A stretch of 64,000 bases of DNA from JAKQEM01 sp964391185 (GCA_964391185.1 CAYMIX010000002.1:1-64000); one strand, 5' to 3'; counted from the first letter of the stretch, positions 1-8,115 are shown. Made by a program: numbers and translations. Notes: generated by a model from the letters alone, not told the origin.

Positions 1-51
1 GATGTTGAATGCCATGATTATTAAACTAAAGATTCACCAAAGAAGCTGAAA

Positions 52-71
52 CCTGCCTGTCGGCAGGCAGG
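52..71. terminator. GC-rich hairpin downstream of the minus-strand membrane gene
   Basis: An 8 bp perfect inverted repeat (CCTGCCTG at 52-59, CAGGCAGG at 64-71) has a 4 nt loop. It lies about 30 bp past the stop of the minus-strand gene at 102-638, and on the minus strand it is followed by a T-rich stretch. It may terminate that gene; it could also be a dispersed palindrome. Bases 1-51 hold nothing else I can support. Confidence 0.45.
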
Positions 72-101
72 CCTGAAAGCCAACAGCTGAAAGCTAAGAG
101 G

Positions 102-638
102 TCAGTCCTTCAACTGCTCCAACGCCTTCTTGAAATCTCCATGGCGTATTTCTTTTACGAACTTCATCACCGTATCGATAATCACAGGAATCTCAAGGTA
201 ATCGATGAGGATTGCTACCCACGCGAGCCACATCGGAAGAATCGTACTCGGGCGACCAGCGAACTGATTCACGACGAACTCATCGGTAATCCAGAACAGG
301 TGCAGCCATTGGGTGTTCAAGAAAATGAGGAAGAAAACCGCCTTCCATGAGAACTTCTTTTGCAATTCGTAGATGTATAACACCGACGTAGAAATGAGCG
401 CAGGGATCTCCGTGTAATCAACAACAATGATAGTGTATTGAACAAGCTCCGACGGTGTGAAATAACTCGTGCCTGTCAGGCGTAATGCGATCACGTGTGC
501 CGCGAGCCAGTATAAATGCACCACTTGGAGTGCGAACAATCCCGTCGTGATTCCAAGGTTCAGTGTATAATGACGTTCATACCATCCCCAGAAACCACGG
601 CGCTGTTTGGACGTCGACAATGGTGACTGCTTGGACAT
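102..638 (-). CDS. four-helix membrane protein, function unknown
   Basis: 178 residues with about four hydrophobic segments (around residues 28-50, 65-90, 100-118 and 137-157) and charged ends, so an integral membrane protein. The N-terminus is basic and Ser-rich; the C-terminus (KFVKEIRHGDFKKALEQLKD) is a cytoplasm-like amphipathic tail. I do not recognise the family. It starts 14 bp after the proS stop on the same strand, so it is probably co-transcribed with the STAS and proS genes, but nothing seen links it to translation. Confidence 0.75.
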   Translation of the reverse strand: MSKQSPLSTSKQRRGFWGWYERHYTLNLGITTGLFALQVVHLYWLAAHVIALRLTGTSYFTPSELVQYTIIVVDYTEIPALISTSVLYIYELQKKFSWKAVFFLIFLNTQWLHLFWITDEFVVNQFAGRPSTILPMWLAWVAILIDYLEIPVIIDTVMKFVKEIRHGDFKKALEQLKD

Positions 639-652
639 ACATCGAGTATAGC

Positions 653-1909
653 TTACAAACCGAATTCCTTCATTGGGACCAACTGCACATCGCCCGTTTC
701 CCGCACTGCGACTTCGAATGATTTCTCTGCGAGTGTTTTTGGTGAGACGAGTATGCGCACTGGGATACCAATTAAGTCTGCATCTGCGAGCTTAAAACCA
801 ACGGAGGCCTCGGTACGATCATCGAACAGCACACGCTTGCCCTGCTTCTCAAAACTCTTCATCAGTTTCTGCGCTTCGATAAACGATTCATCATCGACTG
901 TTCGAGCAACAGGAACAATATGCACGTCTGCAGGAGCAATGTTTGCTGGCCACATCAGACCACGGTCATCAGAAAATGCTTCGGCGATGATTCCCATGAG
1001 GCGGGAGATACCAATACCATAGCAACCCATCACAGGGTTCTGGCGCTTACCAGTTGCATCGGTAAATGCGACATCGAATGGGGCGCTGAACTTTGTCCCA
1101 AGCTTGAAGATGTTCGCTGCTTCCGATCCTTTTTCTTCACGGAAGCTCGTGCCACCAGTCACAGGACAGACGGTCTTTCCTGGTTCGTAGATTTCTTTAT
1201 TGATGGCGATGCGCATACCTTTCTTTTCTGCTTCTTCACTGATGTAGATAAGGTCCTCGCCATTGGGAAGAGCGATCTGATATTCGTGTGAGTACTGCGA
1301 GAACGTTCCACCAGACGCATATGTAAGATACGTCTTTTCTGCGAGCCCAAGACGTTCGAAGATCTTGTTGTATGCACCCTGAACCAATTCGTAATAGCGA
1401 TCCAAGTCTGCTTGATCTGCGTGGAACGAATACAAATCTTTCATGAGGAATTCGCGCCCGCGGAGAATGCCGCTCTTTGCGCGGAGTTCGTTGCGGAATT
1501 TATTCTGAATCTGATACGCAGCGAACGGCAGATCTTTGTATGACTGTATGTACTGCTTCGCGATCGGCGATACTAATTCTTCGTGTGTTGGGTTTAGCGC
1601 ATATTCTTTTTCATCGGCACCCTGAATTTTGTAGAGCACATCGACGGTGTCCCATCGTCCTGTTTGCGCCCAGTTTTCTTTTGGCGACAATGCAGACATC
1701 AAGATTTCCTGCCCGCCAATAGCATCCATCTCCTCACGAACAATGGTTTCGATTGCACGGAGAACTCTCAACCCAAGCGGCAAGTATGAATACACACCAG
1801 CCATCGTCTTGTGGATAAATCCTCCACGAACCAAGAGGTCGGCATTACGACTGCTCGCATCGGAAGCGGCGTCTTTGGTGGTTCTCGTAAAAAGCTCAGA
1901 TAACAGCAT
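653..1909 (-). CDS. proS: prolyl-tRNA synthetase, short form
   Basis: Class II aminoacyl-tRNA synthetase charging tRNA-Pro in the cytoplasm. 418 residues from the chosen start, against about 570 for the E. coli enzyme. The class II motif 2 region (FRNELRAKSGILRGREFLMKD) and motif 3 (GCYGIGISRLMG) are present, followed by the C-terminal anticodon-binding domain. The insertion (INS) editing domain normally between motifs 2 and 3 is absent, as in alphaproteobacterial-type short ProRS. A longer reading frame runs up to 2107, but only residues from ATG 1909 (MLLSELFTRTTKD) align with ProRS N-termini, and the extra part overlaps the STAS gene. Second gene of a likely STAS-proS-membrane protein operon. 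Confidence 0.95.
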   Translation of the reverse strand: MLLSELFTRTTKDAASDASSRNADLLVRGGFIHKTMAGVYSYLPLGLRVLRAIETIVREEMDAIGGQEILMSALSPKENWAQTGRWDTVDVLYKIQGADEKEYALNPTHEELVSPIAKQYIQSYKDLPFAAYQIQNKFRNELRAKSGILRGREFLMKDLYSFHADQADLDRYYELVQGAYNKIFERLGLAEKTYLTYASGGTFSQYSHEYQIALPNGEDLIYISEEAEKKGMRIAINKEIYEPGKTVCPVTGGTSFREEKGSEAANIFKLGTKFSAPFDVAFTDATGKRQNPVMGCYGIGISRLMGIIAEAFSDDRGLMWPANIAPADVHIVPVARTVDDESFIEAQKLMKSFEKQGKRVLFDDRTEASVGFKLADADLIGIPVRILVSPKTLAEKSFEVAVRETGDVQLVPMKEFGL

Positions 1910-2018
1910 GCACGTATGGTAAAGCAAATATCCGTTGGAGAGAAGCACGGAGAAAAGCCAGTCCCAAACCACGATGGGTCTAGGACTGGCGCACTTGTCG
2001 ACTATCAACACAGAAAAG

Positions 2019-2402
2019 TTACCCGTTCTCGCCGCGAAGAGCAGCGAGTGCTTGGTCCACTGTTGCAAAGTGACGCCAGCACAGTGGAACAATCCTGGTC
2101 TGCTCAAAAACAGACAAGATATCCTCGCGCAGATTGCTCAGAACAAGGTTGAGGCATTTGCTCTCCCTAGAACCATTCATGTGGCGAGCCAGCGCCAAGA
2201 GCCTCCCAATGGCCGTAGATGTCATGAACTCAACCTGTGAAAAGTCCAAGATCACCTTCTTCAGGCCGCTTTCATCGTAGGCAGTGATCAGCTCCTGTCC
2301 CCACACCGCAATACCCTGTGCATCCAAAAGCTTGCACAACAAAGTCTTTACATGGAGCACCCCATCAAGATTCTGGAACTCGATATGCTGCCAGCGGGTC
2401 AT
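2019..2402 (-). CDS. STAS-domain protein (anti-anti-sigma factor-like)
   Basis: 127 residues forming one STAS domain: beta-strand VILDFSQVEF, then MTSTAIGRL at the position of the phosphorylatable Ser/Thr loop of SpoIIAA-type proteins, then a C-terminal helix (FATVDQALAAL). STAS proteins bind partner-switching kinases or act as regulatory modules; no partner kinase is visible nearby. The start at 2402 is supported by AGGAGG eight bases upstream, one of the few strong Shine-Dalgarno sites in this window; the in-frame ATG at 2438 has none. Upstream of proS with a 109 bp gap. The regulatory role is inferred from the fold only. Confidence 0.85.
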   Translation of the reverse strand: MTRWQHIEFQNLDGVLHVKTLLCKLLDAQGIAVWGQELITAYDESGLKKVILDFSQVEFMTSTAIGRLLALARHMNGSRESKCLNLVLSNLREDILSVFEQTRIVPLCWRHFATVDQALAALRGENG

Positions 2403-2439
2403 CGGTATACCTCCTCTGCGTTGAAAGACCGACGACAAT

Positions 2440-2492
2440 GCAATCCACAGTGGATTGCTCTATGGGAAGATGGTACTCCTACGAACGTAGGA
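2440..2492 (-). promoter_or_regulatory. two palindromes upstream of the STAS gene
   Basis: GCAATCCACaGTGGATTGC (2440-2458, 9 bp arms) and TCCTACGaaCGTAGGA (2477-2492, 7 bp arms) lie between the STAS start and the divergent RlmI-like gene. Both are perfect dyads of operator size. No regulator is assigned. They could be operators or mRNA leader hairpins. Confidence 0.5.
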
Positions 2493-2524
2493 AGCAACAT
2501 ACTCATATATTCGTCAAATAAATA

Positions 2525-2552
2525 TTCACAATTATGAATTTTCCTCTAGAAT
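2525..2552 (+). promoter_or_regulatory. promoter of the RlmI-like gene
   Basis: TTCACA (2525-2530), 16 bp spacer, TAGAAT (2547-2552). Only 6 nt separate the -10 box from the ATG at 2559, so the expected transcript starts at or next to the start codon (leaderless). Confidence 0.55.
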
Positions 2553-2558
2553 AAGCCA

Positions 2559-3740
2559 ATGAGCGACTACCCTCGACTACGATTAAAGCCAGAGAAAGAC
2601 GTCCACCTCCGCAACCGTCACCACGCGATCTTCATGAACGCCGTGGCGGAATTCCCCGACTGTGCGAACGGATCGATCGTCGATGTGCGTGCACATGACG
2701 GAAGCTTCCTCTGCTATGCGACACTCAGTAAGAAGTCGTACATCTGCGGACGCGCGATTGCATTTGAGGAAGGCGATCCACTCGAACAACTCAAGGCAAC
2801 CATTCAGAAGTCTATTATCTTGCGCGGAACATTCTTCAAGAACGAAGACACGACAGGGTTTCGTTTGATCAACGCCGAAGGTGATGCGGTCCCAGGACTC
2901 ATTGTCGATAAATACGGTGATGTGCTTGTGGTTCAATTAACAACACGCGGAATGGACAACCTGCGTGACTGGGTGATTGATGTGCTCGAAGAATTCTGTC
3001 AGCCAGCGGCAATCTTCGAAAAATCTTCTGGTCCTGCACGTAAGAAAGAAGACCTGGAACCGGTAGAAGGTTGGATCAAAGGACAAGTTGCAGAACCTAT
3101 TCAGATCAAAGAACGTGGCGTTACGTATCTGATTAATCTCACGGGAAGCCAAAAGACAGGACTCTTCCTCGATCAACGCGAAATGCGCTCAATGGTTCGT
3201 CAGCTCTCAGCCGGACGCACAGTGCTCGATTGTTGCAGTTACGTCGGAGGTTTCTCTGTGAATGCACTCATGGGTGGGGCTATCGCCGCTGACGCCGTCG
3301 ATTACGACCAAGCTGCGATCGAACGCGCTCGCGAACACGTTGCGATCAACGGAATCGATGCAGAAAAATTTGGCGCATACTCGCAGGATGTATTCGATTA
3401 CCTCCGCCGCAAACCACTCCCTCGCCAGTACGATTTCATCATCTTGGACCCACCAGCATTTGCGAAGCGCTCCACAGACTTGGACCAGGCGAAGAAGGCA
3501 TACACAGACCTGAACCGTCTTGCGATGCAGCACCTACCAGCAGGAAGCTTGCTCCTAACATGTTCGTGTTCGTACCAGGTGGACCAGCAAATCTTCCAAA
3601 CTATCGTGTTCCACGCTGCACGCCAGGCGAAGCGAAACGTGCGCATCATCCAGCGCCACCGCCAAGCATTCGATCACCCGGTGAACTTATATCACCCAGA
3701 AGTCGATTACTTGAAGAGCTTGTTGCTGTGGGTCGAGTAG
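2559..3740 (+). CDS. RlmI-like class I SAM-dependent rRNA (cytosine-C5) methyltransferase
   Basis: 393 residues, the usual length for RlmI (E. coli 396), with co-linear similarity to it along the length: an N-terminal PUA-like RNA-binding region, RLINAEGDAVPGLIVDKYGD, the KTGLFLDQR block, a Rossmann SAM site (VLDCCSYVGGFSVNAL), motif IV ILDPPAF and the catalytic-type TCSCS motif. RlmI methylates C1962 of 23S rRNA; the same fold includes other m5C enzymes, so the exact target is inferred. The C-terminus (YLKSLLLWVE) is repeated about 440 bp downstream. It converges with the minus-strand gene that starts its stop codon one base after this one. Confidence 0.88.
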   Translation: MSDYPRLRLKPEKDVHLRNRHHAIFMNAVAEFPDCANGSIVDVRAHDGSFLCYATLSKKSYICGRAIAFEEGDPLEQLKATIQKSIILRGTFFKNEDTTGFRLINAEGDAVPGLIVDKYGDVLVVQLTTRGMDNLRDWVIDVLEEFCQPAAIFEKSSGPARKKEDLEPVEGWIKGQVAEPIQIKERGVTYLINLTGSQKTGLFLDQREMRSMVRQLSAGRTVLDCCSYVGGFSVNALMGGAIAADAVDYDQAAIERAREHVAINGIDAEKFGAYSQDVFDYLRRKPLPRQYDFIILDPPAFAKRSTDLDQAKKAYTDLNRLAMQHLPAGSLLLTCSCSYQVDQQIFQTIVFHAARQAKRNVRIIQRHRQAFDHPVNLYHPEVDYLKSLLLWVE

Positions 3741-4103
3741 TTAATAGTCGCTTGAGAAGTCATAGTCTTTGAAATCCCGTTTGATTCTCTCTTGGACTTC
3801 TCTCACTATCTCTTCGGTTATCTCTCGAGGAATAATACGCTCAATATGAATTTGTTTGAGCTCGGCATCGCTAGCGGTTAGATGAAATGAACATCCCTCC
3901 TTCACTCCCGCCTGATCGAGTTGCTGACACTCAAGCTGGAGATGGTGTGACCTTCCCTCTTCATCCGTTAGTGTGACAAAAGCGAATTCACCCTCGGTAC
4001 GATCAAATACTCCATACAATAGCTTATGTAGAGGAAGGGGTTCATTCAGCCACTCATTGTGATCTTCCAACCATTTTTCAAATCCTGGTAGGATAACGCT
4101 CAT
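3741..4103 (-). CDS. hypothetical acidic protein
   Basis: 120 residues from ATG 4103 (MSVILPGFEKWL). No signal peptide or membrane segment. The middle reads like a beta-sheet domain (LYGVFDRTEGEFAFVTLTDEEG), followed by a charged C-terminal helix rich in Glu, Arg and Lys (ITEEIVREVQERIKRDF). Not recognised. The reading frame extends to 4235, but that part overlaps the duplicated rlmI-like tail and the next gene, so I take the internal start. It sits exactly between two copies of the RlmI-like 3' end, which suggests it arrived by insertion or duplication. Confidence 0.6.
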   Translation of the reverse strand: MSVILPGFEKWLEDHNEWLNEPLPLHKLLYGVFDRTEGEFAFVTLTDEEGRSHHLQLECQQLDQAGVKEGCSFHLTASDAELKQIHIERIIPREITEEIVREVQERIKRDFKDYDFSSDY

Positions 4104-4150
4104 ACACAAAACGTACGCTTTGAATAATATGTATTCAAGACAAGTCTTGG

Positions 4151-4183
4151 TTACCTGAAGAGCTTGTTGCTGTGGGTTGAATA
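4151..4183 (+). repeat. second copy of the RlmI-like gene 3' end
   Basis: Bases 4156-4177 match 3712-3733 over 22 identical bases, and the similarity extends to both sides. Read in frame, this copy encodes YLKSLLLWVE followed by a TAA stop, the same tail as the intact gene ending at 3740. Upstream of 4151 the similarity fades. It is a gene remnant or a duplicated insertion boundary, not a working gene. Confidence 0.7.
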
Positions 4184-4186
4184 AAA

Positions 4187-4657
4187 TTAATTTAAGACTG
4201 TCGAAGGCATTCTCACGCGGTGGCCAGTGAAGCATTCCTGCAATGCCGATTGATACTGATCAATACAATCAGTAATCGCCTGCATCTTTCTTTTATCATC
4301 TCGTGTTATTGCATCAGCAATGTTTTCAGCAACTGTGCCTCCAAGTTGCAAGTGCAAAATCGCAAGAGCATCAGTCATTTTCTTAGAAAGAAGATGCACA
4401 GCTGTACGTGCAATCTCCACACGTCCTACCTCATCCATACCATTTAATATGTGATGATGAAAAACGCGATTATAAAAATCCTGATCGAATGCAGTAACAT
4501 TTCCACGAAAGTTCGAGAAAATTGCATAGAGTAATACATATTTTTGACCCTCAGCCTCTGGAAGACCCTCAGCCATCTCAAACAATCCATCTAACAGATT
4601 ATCAATATCTACTTCGCAGCCAGAGTTGTGGAATTCTCGTACAGGGCACTGATCCAT
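4187..4657 (-). CDS. hypothetical helical protein
   Basis: 156 residues, predicted soluble and mostly alpha-helical, with an acidic N-terminus and a possible helical-repeat character (LLDGLFEMAEGLPEAEG, MTDALAILHLQL). It has Cys at residues 4 and 14 and a late Cys but no metal-site pattern. Not recognised. Base composition here is more AT-rich than the flanking genes, and the gene lies beside the duplicated rlmI-like tail, so it may be acquired. The next plus-strand gene begins 120 bp away. Confidence 0.6.
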   Translation of the reverse strand: MDQCPVREFHNSGCEVDIDNLLDGLFEMAEGLPEAEGQKYVLLYAIFSNFRGNVTAFDQDFYNRVFHHHILNGMDEVGRVEIARTAVHLLSKKMTDALAILHLQLGGTVAENIADAITRDDKRKMQAITDCIDQYQSALQECFTGHRVRMPSTVLN

Positions 4658-4776
4658 ATTATAATTATAAAATATTTACATTAAATAACAATAAACCTGG
4701 TTCCGGCGTATAGTAGCTAAATAATATTGTGAAGAAAGTGATTTTAAGTGATTTTTGCAGGAGTAAACTAATATCT

Positions 4777-5205
4777 ATGAAACCCTCTATCTCCCTCATT
4801 ACCCTCGGCGTTTCGGACCTGGAACGTTCTCTCACGTTTTATCGTGATGGATTGGGATGGCAGACGAAATCAAAAGCAGAAGACGGCGTGGTTTTCATAC
4901 AATTGAACAATACTGTGCTCGGATTATTCTCTCGTTCAGAACTCGCGAAGGATGCAAAAATAAAAGACGATCATGGTTCATTCGATGGAATCACCCTCGC
5001 TCATAATGTCGACAGCAAAGAGGAAGTTGATGCGGTGTTCCAAGAAATGGTCGATGCCGGTGGAACTATTGTGAAGAAACCGGAAGATGTGTTCTGGGGA
5101 GGCTACAGCAGTTACGTCACAGACCCAGATGGACACTTGTGGGAGATTGCCTGGAACCCATTCTGGAAGCTCGATGAAAAAGGAACAGTCTCGCTTGGGC
5201 AATAA
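4777..5205 (+). CDS. VOC-family (glyoxalase/bleomycin-resistance fold) protein
   Basis: 142 residues, one vicinal-oxygen-chelate unit of two beta-alpha-beta-beta-beta modules: SLITLGVSDLERSLTFYRDGLGW at the start, and SSYVTDPDGHLWEIAWNPFW at the end with the Glu (in WEIAW) that is usually a metal ligand. Closest in style to the subgroup annotated as VOC family or lactoylglutathione-lyase-related. The substrate is unknown. I choose ATG 4777 because family members start just before this first strand; an in-frame ATG at 4729 adds 16 unrelated residues. The next gene starts 27 bp downstream. Confidence 0.85.
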   Translation: MKPSISLITLGVSDLERSLTFYRDGLGWQTKSKAEDGVVFIQLNNTVLGLFSRSELAKDAKIKDDHGSFDGITLAHNVDSKEEVDAVFQEMVDAGGTIVKKPEDVFWGGYSSYVTDPDGHLWEIAWNPFWKLDEKGTVSLGQ

Positions 5206-5232
5206 TCATAACTCTGTTATTGTTCTTCCCTT

Positions 5233-6057
5233 ATGTCAGCTTCACGATTGTCACGCATCGGCTTTGCGCTTGGATTATTCGTATTGACCGCTTGTAGCTC
5301 CGGAGAACCAACACGCATATTTGATGTCGAACAAACTGGAACACTAACGCGCAATGATCCCGGGCTGACACCTGGTGTCTGGTACGTTCTCTATGAAGAA
5401 CCGGGAACGCCAGCACTCACCAAACGATTGAGCTTTGACCAAAACACTGTATGCATCCGAAACGGCCAGAGCGGACCATGTCTCCGGTCTATTTATGAGA
5501 AAGGTTTGCGCGTGACAGTGCGCGGATCTGACGAAGATGCAGGAATCCACGTGCAAGAAATGGAAATAGAAGGAGCAAGCAGTAGTGGTCCTGAGGAAAA
5601 TACAGCATTGCCTCGTCATCATGATGGAAGTGGATTCACGATAGATTTCCCCGCGGGATGGACGGTGAAAGAAAACGATACCATCGTGACGGAATCATAC
5701 GAAGTAATAGGCACGTCATTTGTGGCCCCGTCAGAACGCGATACAACAACCCTGACGGAAGGAAAAATGCATGTCGCTCTTGAGCAGACATGTCCCATCC
5801 AAGAAGACAGTAAAACGGTGATTATTAATGGTCGAATGTGGCTGGAACATAACTGGAGTGGTGTTGGCGCCGGGAATCTCTATGAAGGCTCTACCTATAC
5901 ACTCCCCGATGGAAACACATGCGCGATGGTCACGTTCTACGCACACAGCTGTAACTTGGGACTCGAAGAATGCGGACCGAAACCAGTAACGAAATATGAC
6001 AAAACCGGACTGTTTAATACATTCCGGGAAATGTTGGATACGATTGAATTGAAGTAG
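5233..6057 (+). CDS. lipoprotein of unknown function
   Basis: 274 residues. Signal peptide with lipobox LTAC (lipid-modified Cys21), so membrane-anchored outside the cytoplasm. The first half (residues 30-110) resembles a small beta domain; the second half (about 130-274) starts with the surface-type sequence GFTIDFPAGWTVKEND, typical of PsbP/DUF-like beta domains in CPR lipoproteins, and has four Cys that could pair. No enzymatic motif. Tail-to-tail with the DEAD-box gene (3 bp gap). Confidence 0.7.
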   Translation: MSASRLSRIGFALGLFVLTACSSGEPTRIFDVEQTGTLTRNDPGLTPGVWYVLYEEPGTPALTKRLSFDQNTVCIRNGQSGPCLRSIYEKGLRVTVRGSDEDAGIHVQEMEIEGASSSGPEENTALPRHHDGSGFTIDFPAGWTVKENDTIVTESYEVIGTSFVAPSERDTTTLTEGKMHVALEQTCPIQEDSKTVIINGRMWLEHNWSGVGAGNLYEGSTYTLPDGNTCAMVTFYAHSCNLGLEECGPKPVTKYDKTGLFNTFREMLDTIELK

Positions 6058-6060
6058 AGA

Positions 6061-7377
6061 CTACCGAGGGCGACGCCTAAACCTCTGTCCCCCGCGCGGA
6101 CCACCTTTGCGCTGCGTACTTCCGCCAATGCGCCCACCGTGTGATGATGGACGACGCGAACCACCGAATTGGGAGTGTCCTGACTGATGACGTGGGAGAG
6201 CGGAATGTTCTTCGGCGGGAGATTGCTTGGGGGTAACACGTGCGGGCGGAAGAGTCGGCAACGCCTTGCGTGGCAATGGACGACGAATCAATTTCTCAAT
6301 GTGGCGGATATCTCCTACCTGGTCTGGTGAGACGAATGAAATTGCACGTCCTTCCATTCCTGCGCGCGCGGTACGACCAATACGATGAACGTAATCCGCT
6401 GGATCATCAGGGATGTCGTAGTTCACGACCACTTCGATACCGGTAACGTGGATACCACGAGCGGCAATGTCTGTTGCGACGAGCACGCGGTACGTTCCGC
6501 GCTTGAAGCCTTCGAGAGCTTCTTTGCGTTGGGCAAGTGTGCGGTCAGCGTGGATTTCTGCAGCCGTGTGACCCATCGCACGAAGGGCTTTGGTCATCTT
6601 GCGAGCACCATGTTTGGTGCGGGAGAACACGAGCATGGTTCCTTTGTATTCTGTGAGAAGCGCTTCGAGCAATTGGAGCTTTTCATCTTTGCGAACAATG
6701 AAGATTTCTTGTTCTACTTTTTCCGCAGCTGTTCCAGCCGGAGCCACTTCTATGCGCAGTGGCGACTTCATGTGTTGAGCTGAGAGCTTCACGATTTCGT
6801 GAGCCATCGTTGCGGAAAAAAGCATCGTCTGTCGCTCCTTCGGAACGTGCTGAAGAATGCGTTCGATCTGTGGCTTGAAGCCCATATCGAGCATGCGATC
6901 AGCTTCGTCGAGAACGAGAATATTTACTTCTTTGAGCGTGACCGTGCGCTGTTCCAAGTGATCATTCAAACGACCAGGAGTCGCAATGAGAATACGTGGA
7001 TTGCGGCGAATCATGTCCATCTGCAGACGCATGGAAGCACCGCCGATAAACACAGCGGTACGAATGCCAAATGCCTGTGCCATGCGCGAAAGAGATTCAT
7101 CTACTTGGTACGCAAGCTCACGTGTCGGCACGAGGATAAGCGCACGACCTGGACTCTGTGACAAACGTTGAATCATCGGGATACCGAACGCCAATGTCTT
7201 TCCTGTTCCTGTTTGCGCAATGCCGATGAGATCTTGTCCGGCAAGTCCTGGTGGAATTGCCTGATGTTGAATAGGAGTAGGAGTCTCAAGTTTGCGTTGT
7301 ACGAGGTTCTCCAAGATAGCCGGTAGAATGCCGAGATCCGCGAATGTATGAGGATGCGGCTGTGGTTCATTGTTCAT
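6061..7377 (-). CDS. DEAD-box ATP-dependent RNA helicase (RhlE-like)
   Basis: 438 residues. All DEAD-box motifs are visible: AQTGTGKT (I), PTRELAYQ (Ia), TPGRL (Ib), LDEADRMLDMGF (II), SAT (III), ATDIAARGIHV (V) and HRIGRTARAG (VI). The C-terminal ~75 residues form a basic Gly/Arg-rich tail (RIGGSTQRKGGPRGGQRF) suited to RNA binding, as in RhlE-type helicases. Likely role: ATP-driven remodelling of structured RNA, ribosome assembly or mRNA decay. A TATAGT -10 box (minus strand, 7386-7391) lies 8 nt before the start, predicting a leaderless transcript. Confidence 0.93.
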   Translation of the reverse strand: MNNEPQPHPHTFADLGILPAILENLVQRKLETPTPIQHQAIPPGLAGQDLIGIAQTGTGKTLAFGIPMIQRLSQSPGRALILVPTRELAYQVDESLSRMAQAFGIRTAVFIGGASMRLQMDMIRRNPRILIATPGRLNDHLEQRTVTLKEVNILVLDEADRMLDMGFKPQIERILQHVPKERQTMLFSATMAHEIVKLSAQHMKSPLRIEVAPAGTAAEKVEQEIFIVRKDEKLQLLEALLTEYKGTMLVFSRTKHGARKMTKALRAMGHTAAEIHADRTLAQRKEALEGFKRGTYRVLVATDIAARGIHVTGIEVVVNYDIPDDPADYVHRIGRTARAGMEGRAISFVSPDQVGDIRHIEKLIRRPLPRKALPTLPPARVTPKQSPAEEHSALPRHQSGHSQFGGSRRPSSHGGRIGGSTQRKGGPRGGQRFRRRPR

Positions 7378-7385
7378 GTCCGGGC

Positions 7386-7391
7386 ACTATA
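7386..7391 (-). promoter_or_regulatory. -10 box of the DEAD-box helicase gene
   Basis: TATAGT on the minus strand, 8 nt upstream of ATG 7377; the -35 region is poor. Bases 7392-7523 hold no gene I can support. Confidence 0.45.
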
Positions 7392-7523
7392 GAGGAAGAC
7401 TGAACAATATACTAGTTCATTCTTTGTCATAATTTGTTCCGAATACGTCATTGAAAGCAAGAAAATGCTTCCGCTCTTCTGATATCTCTCCTAGAGTGAC
7501 CTACTCACATACCCTCTTATTGT

Positions 7524-7754
7524 ATGCAGCAGAAGATTGATGGATTTATCCTCGATACATGTAAGAACGGCCAGACAGCTGAGTATGTGCCAGGAGCTAT
7601 CGTATATGCCGGTCGTAAACAGATGGAAACGAAACAATGGAAGGATCGTTGTTTTAGCTCACAAGAGGAAGCAGACAACTTCGTCCGCAAGCAGTTCGCT
7701 GATGCTGATATGAAGGAAATGCAGCACGTGGGAGAATTGCCGAGTAATAAATAG
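7524..7754 (+). CDS. small hypothetical protein
   Basis: 76 residues, soluble and charged (MQQKIDGFILDTCKNGQTAE...). The pattern FSSQEEADNFVRKQFADADMKE resembles the helical end of small DUF-type proteins in which a short sheet precedes one helix, but I cannot name the family. It has its own start after a 146 bp gap and good codon structure. No membrane segment. Confidence 0.6.
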   Translation: MQQKIDGFILDTCKNGQTAEYVPGAIVYAGRKQMETKQWKDRCFSSQEEADNFVRKQFADADMKEMQHVGELPSNK

Positions 7755-7755
7755 T

Positions 7756-7832
7756 ACGTCCTTCGAGGCCCCGCACGTCATGGTTCGTGGTTCATGGTTC
7801 GTCGAACTCACCATGACACGCTCACCATGCAC
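7756..7832. repeat. dispersed intergenic repeat, copy 1
   Basis: Contains CCTTCGAGGCC, then CACGTCATGGTTCGTGG, then TCGTCGAACTCACCATGACA. The first part matches the copy at 11812; the second matches the reverse complement of the copy at 58163. It has internal imperfect dyad symmetry (CATGGT/ACCATG). The GIY-YIG gene tail immediately downstream continues into repeat-like sequence. Confidence 0.7.
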
Positions 7833-7836
7833 ACAG

Positions 7837-8115
7837 CTAGTTAACCGTGTCAGCCTGAGCCCGACGAAGGCCGACATGCTTCACTAACACCTCTTTGGCG
7901 CCCCTCCTCCACTTCTTCACCTCCGCTTCTCTTTTGCGTGCTTCTGATAACGTTTCAAACGTCTCCGTGTAGATGATTTTGACGGGCCTGCGCGCACGCG
8001 TGTACTTCGCTCCTGTGCCATCATTATGTTTGGCCTCACGTGCAGACACATCGATACAAGTTCCTGCATAGAGAGAACCGTCGGAGCAGCGGGCTAGATA
8101 GAAAAAGTGCGACAT
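7837..8115 (-). CDS. GIY-YIG domain endonuclease-like protein (UPF0213 type)
   Basis: 92 residues holding one GIY-YIG domain: the first strand carries FYLARCSDGSLYAGTC (the GIY and YIG positions are degenerate: FYL and YAG), with Arg in ISVAREAKHN-like helix DVSAREAKHNDG, and Glu in YTETFETLSEARKREAEVKKW. Small proteins of this kind are uncharacterised DNA-binding or nuclease-like proteins (YhbQ group). I take ATG 8115; a longer frame to 8283 runs into a GC-rich non-coding stretch. The last ~12 codons (HVGLRRAQADTVN) are made of the dispersed intergenic repeat sequence. Confidence 0.85.
   Translation of the reverse strand: MSHFFYLARCSDGSLYAGTCIDVSAREAKHNDGTGAKYTRARRPVKIIYTETFETLSEARKREAEVKKWRRGAKEVLVKHVGLRRAQADTVN

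Noticed and set aside
1910..2107. N-terminal extension of the proS reading frame
   Set aside because: The extra 66 residues do not resemble any ProRS N-terminus and overlap the STAS gene in another frame; the internal ATG at 1909 fits the family.
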